Source of the DNA: Volvox africanus
Taxonomy: Eukaryota; Chlorophyta; Chlorophyceae; Chlamydomonadales; Volvocaceae
Length of the DNA stretch: 64,000 nt
Assembly: GCA_030268105.1 (NCBI GenBank)
Contig: BSDZ01000004.1
Location: forward strand, 1 to 64,000
Direction: 5' to 3'
Part shown: piece after piece, positions 45,955-56,297 of the stretch
Layout of the letters: the number at the start of each line of letters is the position of its first letter
Numbering within the stretch: the stretch's first letter is position 1
Notes under the pieces: model-generated
Told to the model about the DNA's origin: nothing
The model's input: the letters and a program-made list of their open reading frames with translations, nothing else
Databases searched by the model: none
Translations under genes and position numbers: made by a program

Positions 45955-46445
45955 TATGGCAAGTGTGTTGCTGTACGTGTACGACTACAACTGTCCTCTC
46001 GGTAGGGCACGGCTCGGGTGCTTTGACTCTATCAGCTGATATTAACCATCGCCAACCCCGGCCATGGGGGTTTGTGTTTCCATGTCACGACATGTACCAG
46101 CCTCACATCCGTCATAGCACTCACGGGTTTCTTAAGTGTCAAGTCCTATTCAACTACTCTCCAAGTTTTCATAGGGAACAAGGTTCTCGTCACATCGGTT
46201 GTCACATACAGCTGATGTCTGCTGGAAAATAAGCTGTAAAACTACAGTCTGCTTATTTCATTCGTTATTTGTGTATGAAAGGGTGTTACATTATGGGCGA
46301 AATGCCCTTACAGGACAAGCACCGGAGCCCTGACCGGGCCAAACCTCAGCGCAGGGGGGAAGATGTAGTATCCTGGGATATCTGGACTGTGCATGAGTCA
46401 TCTTCCAATTTGGCCTTTGTAGGCGGACACAACAGAGATACAACA
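45955..46445 (+). mobile_element. Family E copy: internal region and 3' LTR
   Basis: The internal sequence matches 50670-51090 closely. A purine tract (GCAGGGGGGAAGA, 46351-46363) precedes an 82-bp LTR (46364-46445, TGTAGTATCC...ACAACA) that has lost about 17 bp relative to the copy at 51091. No pol motif is visible, so the copy is non-autonomous. It abuts gypsy integrase sequence at 46446. Confidence 0.65.
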
Positions 46446-46608
46446 CCATACTCAAGTTAACGTGCATGCCAACCAGCTTTCAGAGCACGTCCCAAAACTT
46501 AGATGTGAACTGCACACCACGGTCTGAGATCACGTTTTTAGGAACACCATGCAACCGAACCACATTGTCAAAAAACAGACGTGCCGTTTGTTCTGCTGTG
46601 CTTCTCTG
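46446..46608 (-). pseudogene. Gypsy integrase core fragment
   Basis: It encodes [17 protein letters not shown] and VISDRGVQFTSKFW on the minus strand, the second Asp region of the integrase core, related to family A. Gly of the usual DRGGQF is Val. It lies on the wrong side of the LTR fragment that follows, so the element is rearranged. Confidence 0.8.
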
Positions 46609-46805
46609 AGCTTTGCATATGTTAGGCGTATCAGCGGTGATTCGATGTGATGTGTCGTGATGCATAGCATTAACATGCCAATCGTATGCAAATGTATGCA
46701 AATACATGTTCATGCAAGTTCATTCATGCATTCATGAAATCAGCACATCGCCTTGTAGCGTCACATTGACCTACACATCTGCGGGAAGCAAACCGTATTA
46801 CAACA
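46609..46805 (-). repeat. Family-A-like LTR fragment
   Basis: This is the last roughly 197 bp (plus-strand sense) of an LTR, ending CCGTATTACAACA, followed by the polypurine tract at 46806-46820. Confidence 0.75.
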
Positions 46806-46865
46806 ATCATCCCCCCTCCCGTGTGCATCGTCCTCGCTGCGTCGCACTGCATCAACCGCGAGAGT

Positions 46866-47607
46866 TTATTGGGTTTGTGTGGCACGTATGCGAGCTTCCT
46901 CTAGTAAGGGCTTCATGTCCGGCGAAAAATTGTGTGCCGGTTCCCAAGAGTTGTGCTCGCTGGAATACCCTGTCTACTTGACCAAGTACTCATGTACTGT
47001 CCGCTTACACCGGTGTCGGCGCACACAGGGCACACGATAACTTAACACCCGCTCCACATTGTAAACCTTCTGTTTACCAGCGATCCAGGTCTCTGGGACT
47101 GGTTCAATCGCTGCAGGGGTGTTAATAGGCTCAGGGATGGGTTCCGTACCACGATAAGGGCGTACAAGAGATACATTGACCGTGGGGTGAATGGTCATGT
47201 CAGCGGGTAATGCAGGTTGAACAGCCACATTCCCAACCATGCGCATGACAGGATACGGGCCAATCCAACGGGGCAAATGTTTTCGAGAGCCATCAGCCTA
47301 AGTGCGCAAGTTTTTTGTGCTCAGCAACACAAGTTGCCCTTCCAAAAAGTCACATCCCGCTTGGATTTGTTGTAGTAATCCGTCGGTTGTTGCTGCGCCG
47401 CGTCCAAACACGCCTTCGCGTCTATGATACGGGACATAAAAGATTGGGCAAAGGTTTTAGCAGCAGGCACATTCACTTCCAACTCACGCCACACCGGTAG
47501 TGCAGGATGATACCCGTAGTTAAGGAAGAACGGACTTTTGCCTGTAGAGCAGTTAACAGTGTTGTTAAGCGCAAATTCTGCCGCAGTCAAAAACGTATCC
47601 CAGATGA
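46866..47607 (-). pseudogene. Gypsy pol C-terminus (integrase C-terminal part, chromodomain), decayed
   Basis: On the minus strand it carries [14 protein letters not shown], the GPY/F motif (RWIGPYPV) and chromodomain remnants. It breaks off at 47607 where a family-E LTR is inserted. Frameshifts and stops show it is dead; it is more diverged from family A than element 2 is. Confidence 0.82.
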
Positions 47608-47720
47608 TGTTATATCTCTGTTGTGTCAACCTGGCAAAGGCTTGATCAAATGATGACCATCTTGGCTCAATCTTTGACACTACCCGTAGATACCCCAGGA
47701 TACTACAACTATCCCCCTTC
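47608..47720 (-). mobile_element. Family E 3' LTR with purine tract, reversed
   Basis: This 100-bp LTR (47608-47707) reads TGTAGTATCC...ATATAACA on the minus strand, and its purine tract (GAAGGGGGATAGT) lies at 47708-47720. It is inserted in the gypsy pol remnant. Confidence 0.7.
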
Positions 47721-47766
47721 TCGTATGGATGTGTCCTCACATCCCAGGGCCAGGGTGTGCAACGTC

Positions 47767-49640
47767 CAACTCGCAATAGAGAACCGCTTCTTATTATAAA
47801 CTGGGAACAAAGCAAGGTCAAAATATGAATTAATGGAACGAATGTCAGTAAATGCCATGCATGCTGAGTTCACCTATATAGAATTGCAACGCAGTTTGCT
47901 GCAGTGGCGTACTGCAGTCCAAGGGCAGTAACCTGTGCTGTGGAACAGGCACCTACATACCTTTCTTTGAAGGTGGGTTGATGTTCTGCACATGCAAACA
48001 TACATATATAGGATAATCCTTAAACGTACATAGATAGTAAAATAAATAAATAAATAAAATCAAGAAGTTAAGAAATATATGTATGTAATAGTATAGTATA
48101 GTATGGTACGGTATAGTAAAGTATAGTATAGTATTGTATTGTATTGTATTGTATAGTATAGTATAGTGTAGTATAGAAATAGTAATAGCAACGGTCTTTT
48201 TGAATATTTGCTGTAAGCTGAGCATACTCTCGCGCTAAGCTATCTCATAGTCAGCAATCAAATTCCTTTTTTGCCTTCATCATCATGTATTGTATTACGT
48301 AGTTGCTTGAGGGTCTGCCAAAAAGACCTCTCTGTCGTGTGTGTCATTTTAGCATCTTCAAGTTATGTTTGTGCGCTATAACTGTGTGACTGCTGCGTGT
48401 AATAATAATGTGCAGCGTAGAAACTGGTACCCTGGCAGCGTCATCATGTTCTATGAATTATTGCACCCTTTGTTTAAGGTGTTACCCTGTACGTGCGTGC
48501 TTCAAATTGCATATTATTATATCAGATAACTGCTGCTGCTGCTGCTGTATCCTACATGGTTCATTTGTATGTATCGATATGTCTATATACTCGCAATAGA
48601 GAACCGCTTTTCATAACGGATTGGGAACAAAGCAAGGTCAAAAATACATTATTGGAACGAATGTCAGTAAATGCCATGCATGCTGAGTTCACCTACATAA
48701 AATTGCATCGCAGTTTGCTGCAGTGGCTTCAGGCGGCACAGGATTGGCTTCCATGACAAGTGCTGTGGAACAGTCGCCTACGCTATGGACCTGAGCAGTG
48801 GGTTGATGTGCTACACATCCAAACATATATAATAGAATAATCATAATAAATATACAGATCAATCAGTCAATAAATCAATAAAATCAGGAATTCATTATAT
48901 GTATATATATGTAATAGTATAGTGTAGTATAGAAATAGTAATAGTAACGGTCTTTTTGAATATTTGCTGTAAGCTGAGCATACTCTCGCGCTAAGCTATC
49001 TCATAGTCAGCAATCAAATTCCTTTTTTGCCTTCATCATCATGTATTGTATTACGTAGTTGCTTGAGGGTCTGCCAAAAAGACCTCTCTGTCGTGTGTGT
49101 CATTTTAGCATCTTCAAGTTATGTTTGTGCGCTATAACTGTGTGACTGCTGCGTGTAATAATAATGTGCAGCGTAGAAACTGGTACCCTGGCAGCGTCAT
49201 CATGTTCTATGAATTATTGCACCCTTTGTTTAAGGTGTTACCCTGTACGTGCGTGCTTCAAATTGCATATTATTATATCAGATAACTGCTGCTGCTGCTG
49301 CTGTATCCTACATGGTTCATTTGTATGTATCGATATGTCTATATACTCGCAATAGAGAACCGCTTTTCATAACGGATTGGGAACAAAGCAAGGTCAAAAA
49401 TACATTATTGGAACGAATGTCAGTAAATGCCATGCATGCTGAGTTCACCTACATAAAATTGCATCGCAGTTTGCTGCAATGGCCAACTTTGGCGGAGGGG
49501 CGGCATCTTGGACGCCTGCTGTGGATACTATGCATACGATTCGGATACGGAAAGTGGGTTGATGATTGATGGGATCTACACATGCAAACATACATACATA
49601 GAATAATCATAATTAAAAAATAGATAGTTAATAAAGATAT
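47767..49640 (+). repeat. Tandem duplication, 756-bp period, with F repeats
   Basis: About 48163-48727 is repeated almost exactly at 48919-49483 (period 756), including a CTG run (48530-48546 and 49286-49302). The block starting CGCAATAGAGAACCGC occurs three times (about 47770, 48594 and 49350), each time leading into an F repeat. AT-rich GTATA repeats (48085-48175) precede the duplicated block. A diverged fourth copy of the middle part lies at 53290-53700. The short frames in it are not convincing genes. Confidence 0.8.
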
Positions 49641-49671
49641 AAAATAGTATAGTATAAGCTACCTACAGGAG

Positions 49672-49835
49672 GGTGAGGGCGGTCAGACTTGTCGGTGGTT
49701 TGGTGACCCGATCACCAGGCCATAAGGGATCGAATCAGTCTGACTACAGATTAGGGAGGTTGTAGGCCCCTAGACTGTAAGATGCGAGGACGCACACTAG
49801 ATGAGAAGGAGTAGTATCCCGGAATATCACCCAGG
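49672..49835 (+). repeat. Repeat G with E-LTR start
   Basis: It contains GCGGTCAGACTTGTCGG, then CCAGGCCATAAGGGATC and GTTGTAGGCCCCTAGACTG, and runs into TAGTATCCCGGAATATC, the start of an E-type LTR. A reversed relative lies at 52410-52570, with a GAGGGGGAATACT purine tract before the same LTR start. G may be the internal 3' end of a family-E subfamily. Confidence 0.45.
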
Positions 49836-49839
49836 CAAC

Positions 49840-50340
49840 GCATGCTGAGTTCACCTATTTAAACTTGCAACGCAGTTTGCTGCGGTGGCCAAATCTGGGC
49901 AAAGTTGGACAGGCAATGCTGTGGAAACGACATCTACTATCCGACATGGGACGGTGGGTTGATGATGACGTGTATGTATAGTAGTTGAGAGCCCCAAAGG
50001 CGTCGCGAGATGCTGAGAAGGTGCTTCTGCAGCTTTATATTGTGTTGGTGTGTGCTGTACATGTACGACTACTACATTCTCCCCCTCTCTGGATGGCACG
50101 TCTGCGGCTCCTTGAACCCTGTCAGCAAATGCCTGCCATCGCCAACCCTGGCCATGGGCATTTGTGTTCCCACATCACGACATGTCCACACTAGGTGTTT
50201 AGGCATCAAATCCTTTATGAACTTCTCTTCAACTGCTCATCCTACATCCATAAAAAAACCAGGAAATCGTCATACAGGTTGTCCTAAGAGCTGCAGTCAG
50301 CGGAAATGGAACTGGAGGCCCCAGGATTCCTAATTTGACA
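49840..50340 (+). repeat. F repeat and diverged E-internal copy
   Basis: An F repeat starts at 49870. From about 50020 the sequence resembles the E interior at 45955 and 50670 (CTTTATATTGTG...GCCAACCCTGGCCATGGG) with many differences. Confidence 0.5.
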
Positions 50341-50664
50341 GGCATGTACCATCACCATTGTAACATTGAGAGATGCCTATTAATAAAGGCCTCTCAAGAT
50401 GCTACGAGGGTGCTTCTGCAGCCTTATATTGTTAATGTTTGCCATACATAATATGCAGGACTACTGCATTTTGTGTGATGATATGCGTGTGAAGCTCAAT
50501 TTTCCGTGTTAGGCTAGCTGATGACCCAAACATTTCTTACAAACCATACTAATAACAAGAACAAAACAATAAAATGAAAAAACATATAAATTAAAAGGAA
50601 AACCAACAAAAACCTAACTTCGGAGCATTGGAGCACATTATATGATATGATATGATGTATTAGT
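50340..50664. other. AT-rich stretch without a gene
   Basis: It holds a partial repeat of the E-interior motif (GGTGCTTCTGCAGC near 50408) and AT-rich sequence. No coding signal is seen. Confidence 0.3.
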
Positions 50665-51189
50665 TCTCCAGCTTTATATTGTGCACGTGTGTTGCTGTAC
50701 GTGTACTACTACTACTCTCCTCTCTAGAGGGCACGGCTTGGGTGCTTTGACCCTATCAGCTAATACTAATCATCGCCAACCCCGGCCATGGGGGTTTGTG
50801 TTTCCATGTCATGACATGAAGCCTCACATCCGTCATAGCACCCACGGGTTTCTTAAGTGTCAAGTCCTGATCAGCTATTCAACTACTCTCCAAGTTTTCA
50901 TAGGGAACAAGGTTCTCGTCACATCGGTTGTCACATAGCTGATGTCTGCTGGAAAATAACCTGTAAAACTACAGTCTGCTTATTTCATTCGTTATTTGTG
51001 TATGAAAGGGTGTTACATTATGGGCGAAATGCCCTTACAGGACAAGCACCGGGGCCCTGACCGGGCCAAACCTCAGCGCAGGGGGGAAGATGTAGTATCC
51101 TGGGATATCTACGGCTAGTGTCCAGGATGGACCGTGCATGGTCATCTTCCAATTGGACCATTGTAGGCGGACACAACAGAGATACAACA
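50665..51189 (+). mobile_element. Family E copy: internal region and 3' LTR
   Basis: It is nearly identical to 45955-46445 over the interior. The purine tract GCAGGGGGGAAGA (51078-51090) precedes a 99-bp LTR (51091-51189). There is no coding capacity for pol. Confidence 0.68.
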
Positions 51190-52405
51190 GAACACACGGC
51201 TTAGTCTGTTCGTCCTGCCGTGCACTCCTCTCCTCGCTCAGCCAGCAAGGGCACACATATCTCACGAGTCTCAACCCTTGCTACTCAAAGGAACAGAGCC
51301 TCAGTCAACCACACCAGCTCCCAGACAGAGAATGCAAGAGAGCAACCCCTTCATTCCTAAAAGCAAGAAAACCCCACCTCCTCCACCTCCACCGCCTCCC
51401 AAGCAAAAAGCCCTCCCCTCCTTCCCAGGGACACTCTAAGGAAAGGGGGCAAAAATCTCGGACCGTCCCAAAATGCCCAGCAGGGAATCCCAGCAGAACA
51501 GCTAGGCTCCTCCAAACACGCAGCGGGGATGACAAGCCACCAAGGCGGCCCCCTGAAAAGCTCAACGGCTATGCCCACTGAGAGCCCTAGCTATCCCTAC
51601 CTGCAAGACACGCTGGGGATCCCTCCCTCTCCACCCTCTAGATCCCTCCCAGTCCCCATGGCCAAAGAAAGGCCAGCCCTACCCAGGAGCACGCCTCCCT
51701 GCCTCCTCCCAACGCCAACCCAACTCTGGCCGCAAGGGCGCTCCTCACCCTGCTCCCCCACAACTCCCCCTCCTCCCCGCCCTCTTCTCCTGGAGGCTCC
51801 TCAATCAGAGCCCCTGAAATTGCTGGCCCTGCCCCCTCATATGTCAGCTCAGCTGGCGCTGCACACTGGTCACTGCAAGGATGGTTGGGGTGTTGTGGCC
51901 CTACTCGGTCCCAGCCATGGTGGGGTATACCAAGGGCTGCGAAGCAGTGCAGCCGGGCCCAAACGTCTGCTAATGTTCGGGCACGAGCACTGTGAACGGG
52001 TGAAGTGGCTGTTGCTGCTGTCACCTCTGTTTGTGCTGGTCCCCCTATGGTGCCTGGATTAGGGGTTTGCCTTGTTGAGTGTCAGGCTTCCTCCTCCGCA
52101 TGGACTAGGGAATTCCCTGACTGCATGGCGAAGTTAGTGATGGCCCTATAACAGGGTCCCTGCGTTGCACAAGTCTGAGTTTGAGGCCATGTTGGCTGTC
52201 CTGGAATCGTAGTCTCTACTTGCCTCTGCCCCATGCGGGTTGCTGCTTGGAGGCAGTATCTGTCATGTTCCATGTGTATGTATGTGTTGGGTCTAGGGGT
52301 GTCAGCTTTGGTGGCGCACGGTTGGTGTTGTATCTGTGTGTTACTATCCACCAAACTGTTTATGCCTGATTGGCATATTGTCCAGTTTCCTGATCATCCT
52401 GGAAA
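51190..52405. other. C-rich block with proline-rich open frames, unidentified
   Basis: Between two E-LTR sequences of opposite orientation lies a strongly C-rich stretch (51340-51840). Overlapping open frames (51138-51581 and 51529-52062, plus) are rich in Pro, Ser and Lys. The composition alone could keep these frames open, and no conserved motif is visible, so I do not call a gene. Confidence 0.25.
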
Positions 52406-52409
52406 TTAG

Positions 52410-52570
52410 CCTTAGATACCCCAGGATACTACAAGTATTCCCCCTCAGATAGGGCGCATCCTACAGTCCAGGGGCCTGCAACATCTCTAATCTGCAGTCA
52501 GAGGGTTTTGATCCCCCTCGGCCTGGTGATGCGGCCCCCAACCAACCGACCAGTCTGACCGCACTCATAG
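52410..52570 (-). repeat. Repeat G with E-LTR start, reversed
   Basis: The minus strand reads GGTCAGACTGGTCGG..., then the purine tract GAGGGGGAATACT and TGTAGTATCCTGGGG at about 52433-52419, after which the LTR decays. Confidence 0.45.
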
Positions 52571-52899
52571 TCCTGTGGATGGGGGTAATTGAACCCGGGC
52601 AAACCCGCACGATAGCTAAATCGTAACTCTGTGTAAATGTCCGAGATAATATGGATTCCCGGTCGGGAGATGTTTCTTAATAGAAACTTCATTTACTATA
52701 GTTGGATTGCCTTACAGCCCCGCCTTCATCTTTAGTATTTGGAAAGCTCTAAATTCTAATATTTGTTTTGGACATATATATTATGTATCGCACTTTCTAC
52801 CTCACTCCCCGTAATAGATTACAGCACCCAATGTTATTAAAGCCTGGGCCATGACAAATAACATTTCTCCATATCTTGCCTTCGGTAATTAAAAAATGC

Positions 52900-53700
52900 A
52901 CGCAGTTTGCTGCAGTGGCTCAGTGCAGTCCAAGAGAGGCAGCAGCACCCAGTGCTGTGGAACAGTGTCATATGATCCGAAACAGAAGGGTGGGTTGATG
53001 ATGGATGTGTGCTAGACATGCAAACATACATACAATAATAATAGGTAGAAAGATAGATAGGTAGATAGTAGATAGATAAATAGATAGATAAATCATATAA
53101 ATAATTTAATATTTAATAATTTACAAAAACAATAGCGTAGTGTAGTATAGTATAGTATAGTATAGTATAGTATAGTATAGTATAGTATAGTATAGTATAG
53201 TATAGTATAGTATAGTATAGTATAGTATGGTATGGTATGGTATGGTATGGTATGGTATGGTATGGTATGGTATGGTATGGTATGGTATAATAATATTAAT
53301 GGTCTTATTGAATCTTCGCTGAAAGTTGTGCATACTCTCGCGCTAAGCTATCTCATAGTCAGCAATCAAATTCCTTTTTTGCCTTCATCATCATGTATTG
53401 TATTACGTAGTTGCTTGAGGGTCTGCCAAAAAGACCTCTCTTATGTGTGGGTCATTATAGCATCTTCAAGTTGTGATTTTGTGCGCTATAACTGTGTGAG
53501 TGCTGCGTGTAATAATAATGTGCAGTGTAGAAACTCGCACCATGCCGGCGTCATCATGCCCTATAAATTACTGCACCCTTTGTTGAAGGTGTTACCCTGT
53601 ATGTGCGTGTTTCAAATTGCACATTATCATATCAGATAACTGCTGCTGGACTGCTTCTGCTGTATCCTATATGATTCATTTCTGTATCTCGATATATGTA
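52900..53700 (+). repeat. F repeat, pentanucleotide microsatellite and diverged tandem-unit copy
   Basis: An F repeat at about 52900 is followed by GATA-type repeats (53048-53095), a long AGTAT array (about 53143-53226) that switches to GGTAT (about 53227-53286), then a copy of the 48180-48590 block with several percent difference. The open frames on both strands across the array are periodic artefacts. Confidence 0.8.
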
Positions 53701-53728
53701 TAAACCCTAAACCCTAAAACCCTAAACC
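53701..53728 (+). repeat. Interstitial telomere-like repeat
   Basis: TAAACCCTAAACCCTAAAA followed by CCCTAAACC: about three and a half units of the plant-type telomere repeat, one with an extra A. It stands at the end of the tandem-unit copy. Confidence 0.75.
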
Positions 53729-54855
53729 GTTGCATTTGTGAGCCGCTCCATGTATGTATCTCGTGGCACGTTCTCTTAACATTACACGGCACACGAAGCA
53801 CGCTCAGGATAAAATGTGGAATCACATATACACATATGCATATAGATGATAAGATGATACATATGTATATATATCACATCTAATTCGAACAATAGCTTAA
53901 CAAAGACGAATGTCATTGCAGTACGACTCATATTTTTATTGCAACTACGTACTCCTCTTTGCTAGCCAGTATCTGTTATCGAAAGCAAACCAAGCACGCA
54001 GGCAAACGACTTCCTGACAGTCAAGTCAACGCAATCCACGAACCAACCTGTGCTTCCGTTATCACCCTATTCGAGTGCAGCTTGCTGTAATGGAGTTGTC
54101 AAGTCGAAGTGCTGATTGGATGTATGATAATGCTCTGCCGCTGGAAACAACCGTGCAAAACCATGCTGCTAGCAAACTGCCAACCTACGCCTGATGGTTA
54201 TTATCAGTCAACGCATCATAATCTGCTGCAGTTCATATACAGCGCCATGATAGATAGATGAACGCGGATAAGTCGCGCAATCATATATTTGCATTCAGGA
54301 TTTCAGGATAAGAGTGGTATGTGACGACGTGCGATGGAAATAGCGGGGTTAGTTGCTTGGGTGGGTTTGGGTGGGGTGGGGGTTATAAACGAAATAATAC
54401 CCTCTCATTGTTCTCCGTGAATGATAGAATGTGTCAGATGGAATCCATCGACAATGCAAGGAACAGGATTACGTATGTATGCCATCTTCATCACACTTAT
54501 TCCGTGGCAACCATGCAGCAGGGCAGCATCAATCCTTGCAATAGTTGAGCTGATGGTGATGATCGTGAAAATGATGGTGATGGTGATGATGGTGATGGTG
54601 ATGGTGATGTCGCTAACACTCAATATTTTACCCGCCCAGCCGGAAAGGTTAATACATATGTAGTCCAGGCAAGCCTACACTCCACCAATCTACCCCAGAC
54701 ACCTACATACATACATATACTACATCGGTGCACACTCCCTACAAATGTTTCCCTGACGATTTATTATGCACGGATCCATGTAAATGGTGAGTATATACAT
54801 GGTGAATATATAGCATGCACGTCAGGACAGACAGACAAAGCCGCGTACGTGTTTC
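53729..54855. other. Region without a recognised gene
   Basis: It includes a G-rich run (GGTGGGTTTGGGTGGGG and following, 54360-54383) and a GATGGT microsatellite (about 54550-54610). No convincing frame. Confidence 0.3.
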
Positions 54856-54935
54856 CCCCTGCGCTGTATTGTGGTCCGGCCCAGTCAGGGCCCCCGGTGC
54901 TTGTTATGTCCTTTCAGGGCAACTCGCTAACAGTG
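54856..54935 (-). repeat. Family E internal fragment, reversed
   Basis: The minus strand reads AAGCACCGGGGGCCCTGAC and CAGCGCAGGGGGAAA, matching the end of the E interior before the LTR (compare 46316-46360), without an LTR following. Confidence 0.55.
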
Positions 54936-55058
54936 CAACATCCTAATTTATAGCCAACTTCTGTTATCAGTTGCTACACGTATGTATTGTAGTAGCTCTA
55001 TCCATTGACAAGCTATATATTTTACAGGTACCCGTATTGGGTTGTTGCCAGATACACA

Positions 55059-55414
55059 CATAAGAGCGTGCCAAAGACCCTCAACAGGTAGAGGGCAGGG
55101 ATGCCCCCTTGTCGACGGACAATAAGCATTTACAACTTTTGAACTTCGTCACTTCTTCTTGGTTCAGGAATATTAACCTGATTTCCATCGACTACGCCTT
55201 TTTTTTTGATTGATCGGTCTTCGTATCATAATGCAGTAGGTTTACTATTCCTATACGGGTGAAGGACCCGATTATAGTGACCTGCAAGCTGACCAGGACC
55301 GGAGTTGACGCCTTAGTTGATTCGGCAGATTCCTCTGGATGCCGGTGGTGGGTGCTGAACCCGGGAAGAGCACTGAATTCGGAGAAGTCGGCATGGGAGA
55401 CCGGATGAGGGTGT
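55059..55414 (-). mobile_element. Repeat D, copy 2, left part
   Basis: The reverse complement of 41455-41754 (for example GCCAAAGACCCT and GGAGTTGACGCC), with an extra segment of about 140 bp between about 55120 and 55265. Element 7 interrupts it at 55415; it resumes at 62803 and ends near 62880. Confidence 0.7.
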
Positions 55415-56238
55415 TGTTGTACCTCTCGTTCGCGTTTGCTCATAAGTATCTGCACGTCTGGAGACTTTCGACACCGATGCGCGAGCACTTGCAAGTACAG
55501 CAAGGCAAGCGAGAGCAAACAGAGACAGCGGAAGACTTCAAGACGAAGAGAGATATAACTTACAGTCTTACAGATTGGAACGATGCAATGGACGAAATCG
55601 CCGTCAGCGCCGGAAGCAAGCAATCATCACGCGGCGGTGATTAGCGAAGTTCAGGCTTAGCTCGGGCTAAGTAGAATAGCGTATAGCAATAGTAATATAG
55701 AACACACGAGTGTTCTCCGGTATCGAATGTCTAGTCTTGCTTAGCCGTCCTCGCATCTGTTATACTCGCAGTATTGCAATGCCGTACGATTCACATTAGG
55801 AGGCCGATCCTAGATGTGACAATCCTACTGCGTATAGGCGATGTCTACGCATAACAACGTATAAGCCTTTCCGGCATTCGCATGATGCAAGGGTCCGCAT
55901 AACAATATCCAGTTGCAGGGCATGTGTCGCGACGAGTGTGGAGCTCTCAACGTGTGCTGTAATGAAGTAATATTATATCAGATAATATTACTTATCGTTT
56001 CGTAGCACGAGCATAATGCGCACTTCAATGCTTCGGGCTTTCATGCATGCTAGGCGGATTTGCCATGATGCGATGTCGCGATGGGTAATGACAACATGCC
56101 AAATGCATATATAAATGTACACGAATACATTTATATCATGCAGATTCATTCATATGCAATGTGTTCATCACAATAGCACTTTGCCTTGTAAGATCACATC
56201 GACCTACGCATCGGCGGGAAACTAACCGTAGCACAACA
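55415..56238 (-). repeat. 3' LTR of element 7
   Basis: An 824-bp family-A LTR that differs from its partner at about 12 sites. Confidence 0.94.
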
Positions 56239-56297
56239 ATTATCCCCCCTCCCGTATGCAGCATCCTCGCTGCATCATACAGCATTAACTGCAGGGG

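Noticed and set aside
52560..52640. Possible tRNA or tRNA-derived SINE on the minus strand (GGGTTCAATTACC resembles a B box)
   Set aside because: No cloverleaf can be built; the A-box-like sequence is too close, and there is no acceptor stem.
53121..53639. Open frames on both strands across the pentanucleotide arrays (repeating HTIPY and MVWYG patterns)
   Set aside because: A five-base repeat without stops is open in all frames; these are artefacts, not genes.
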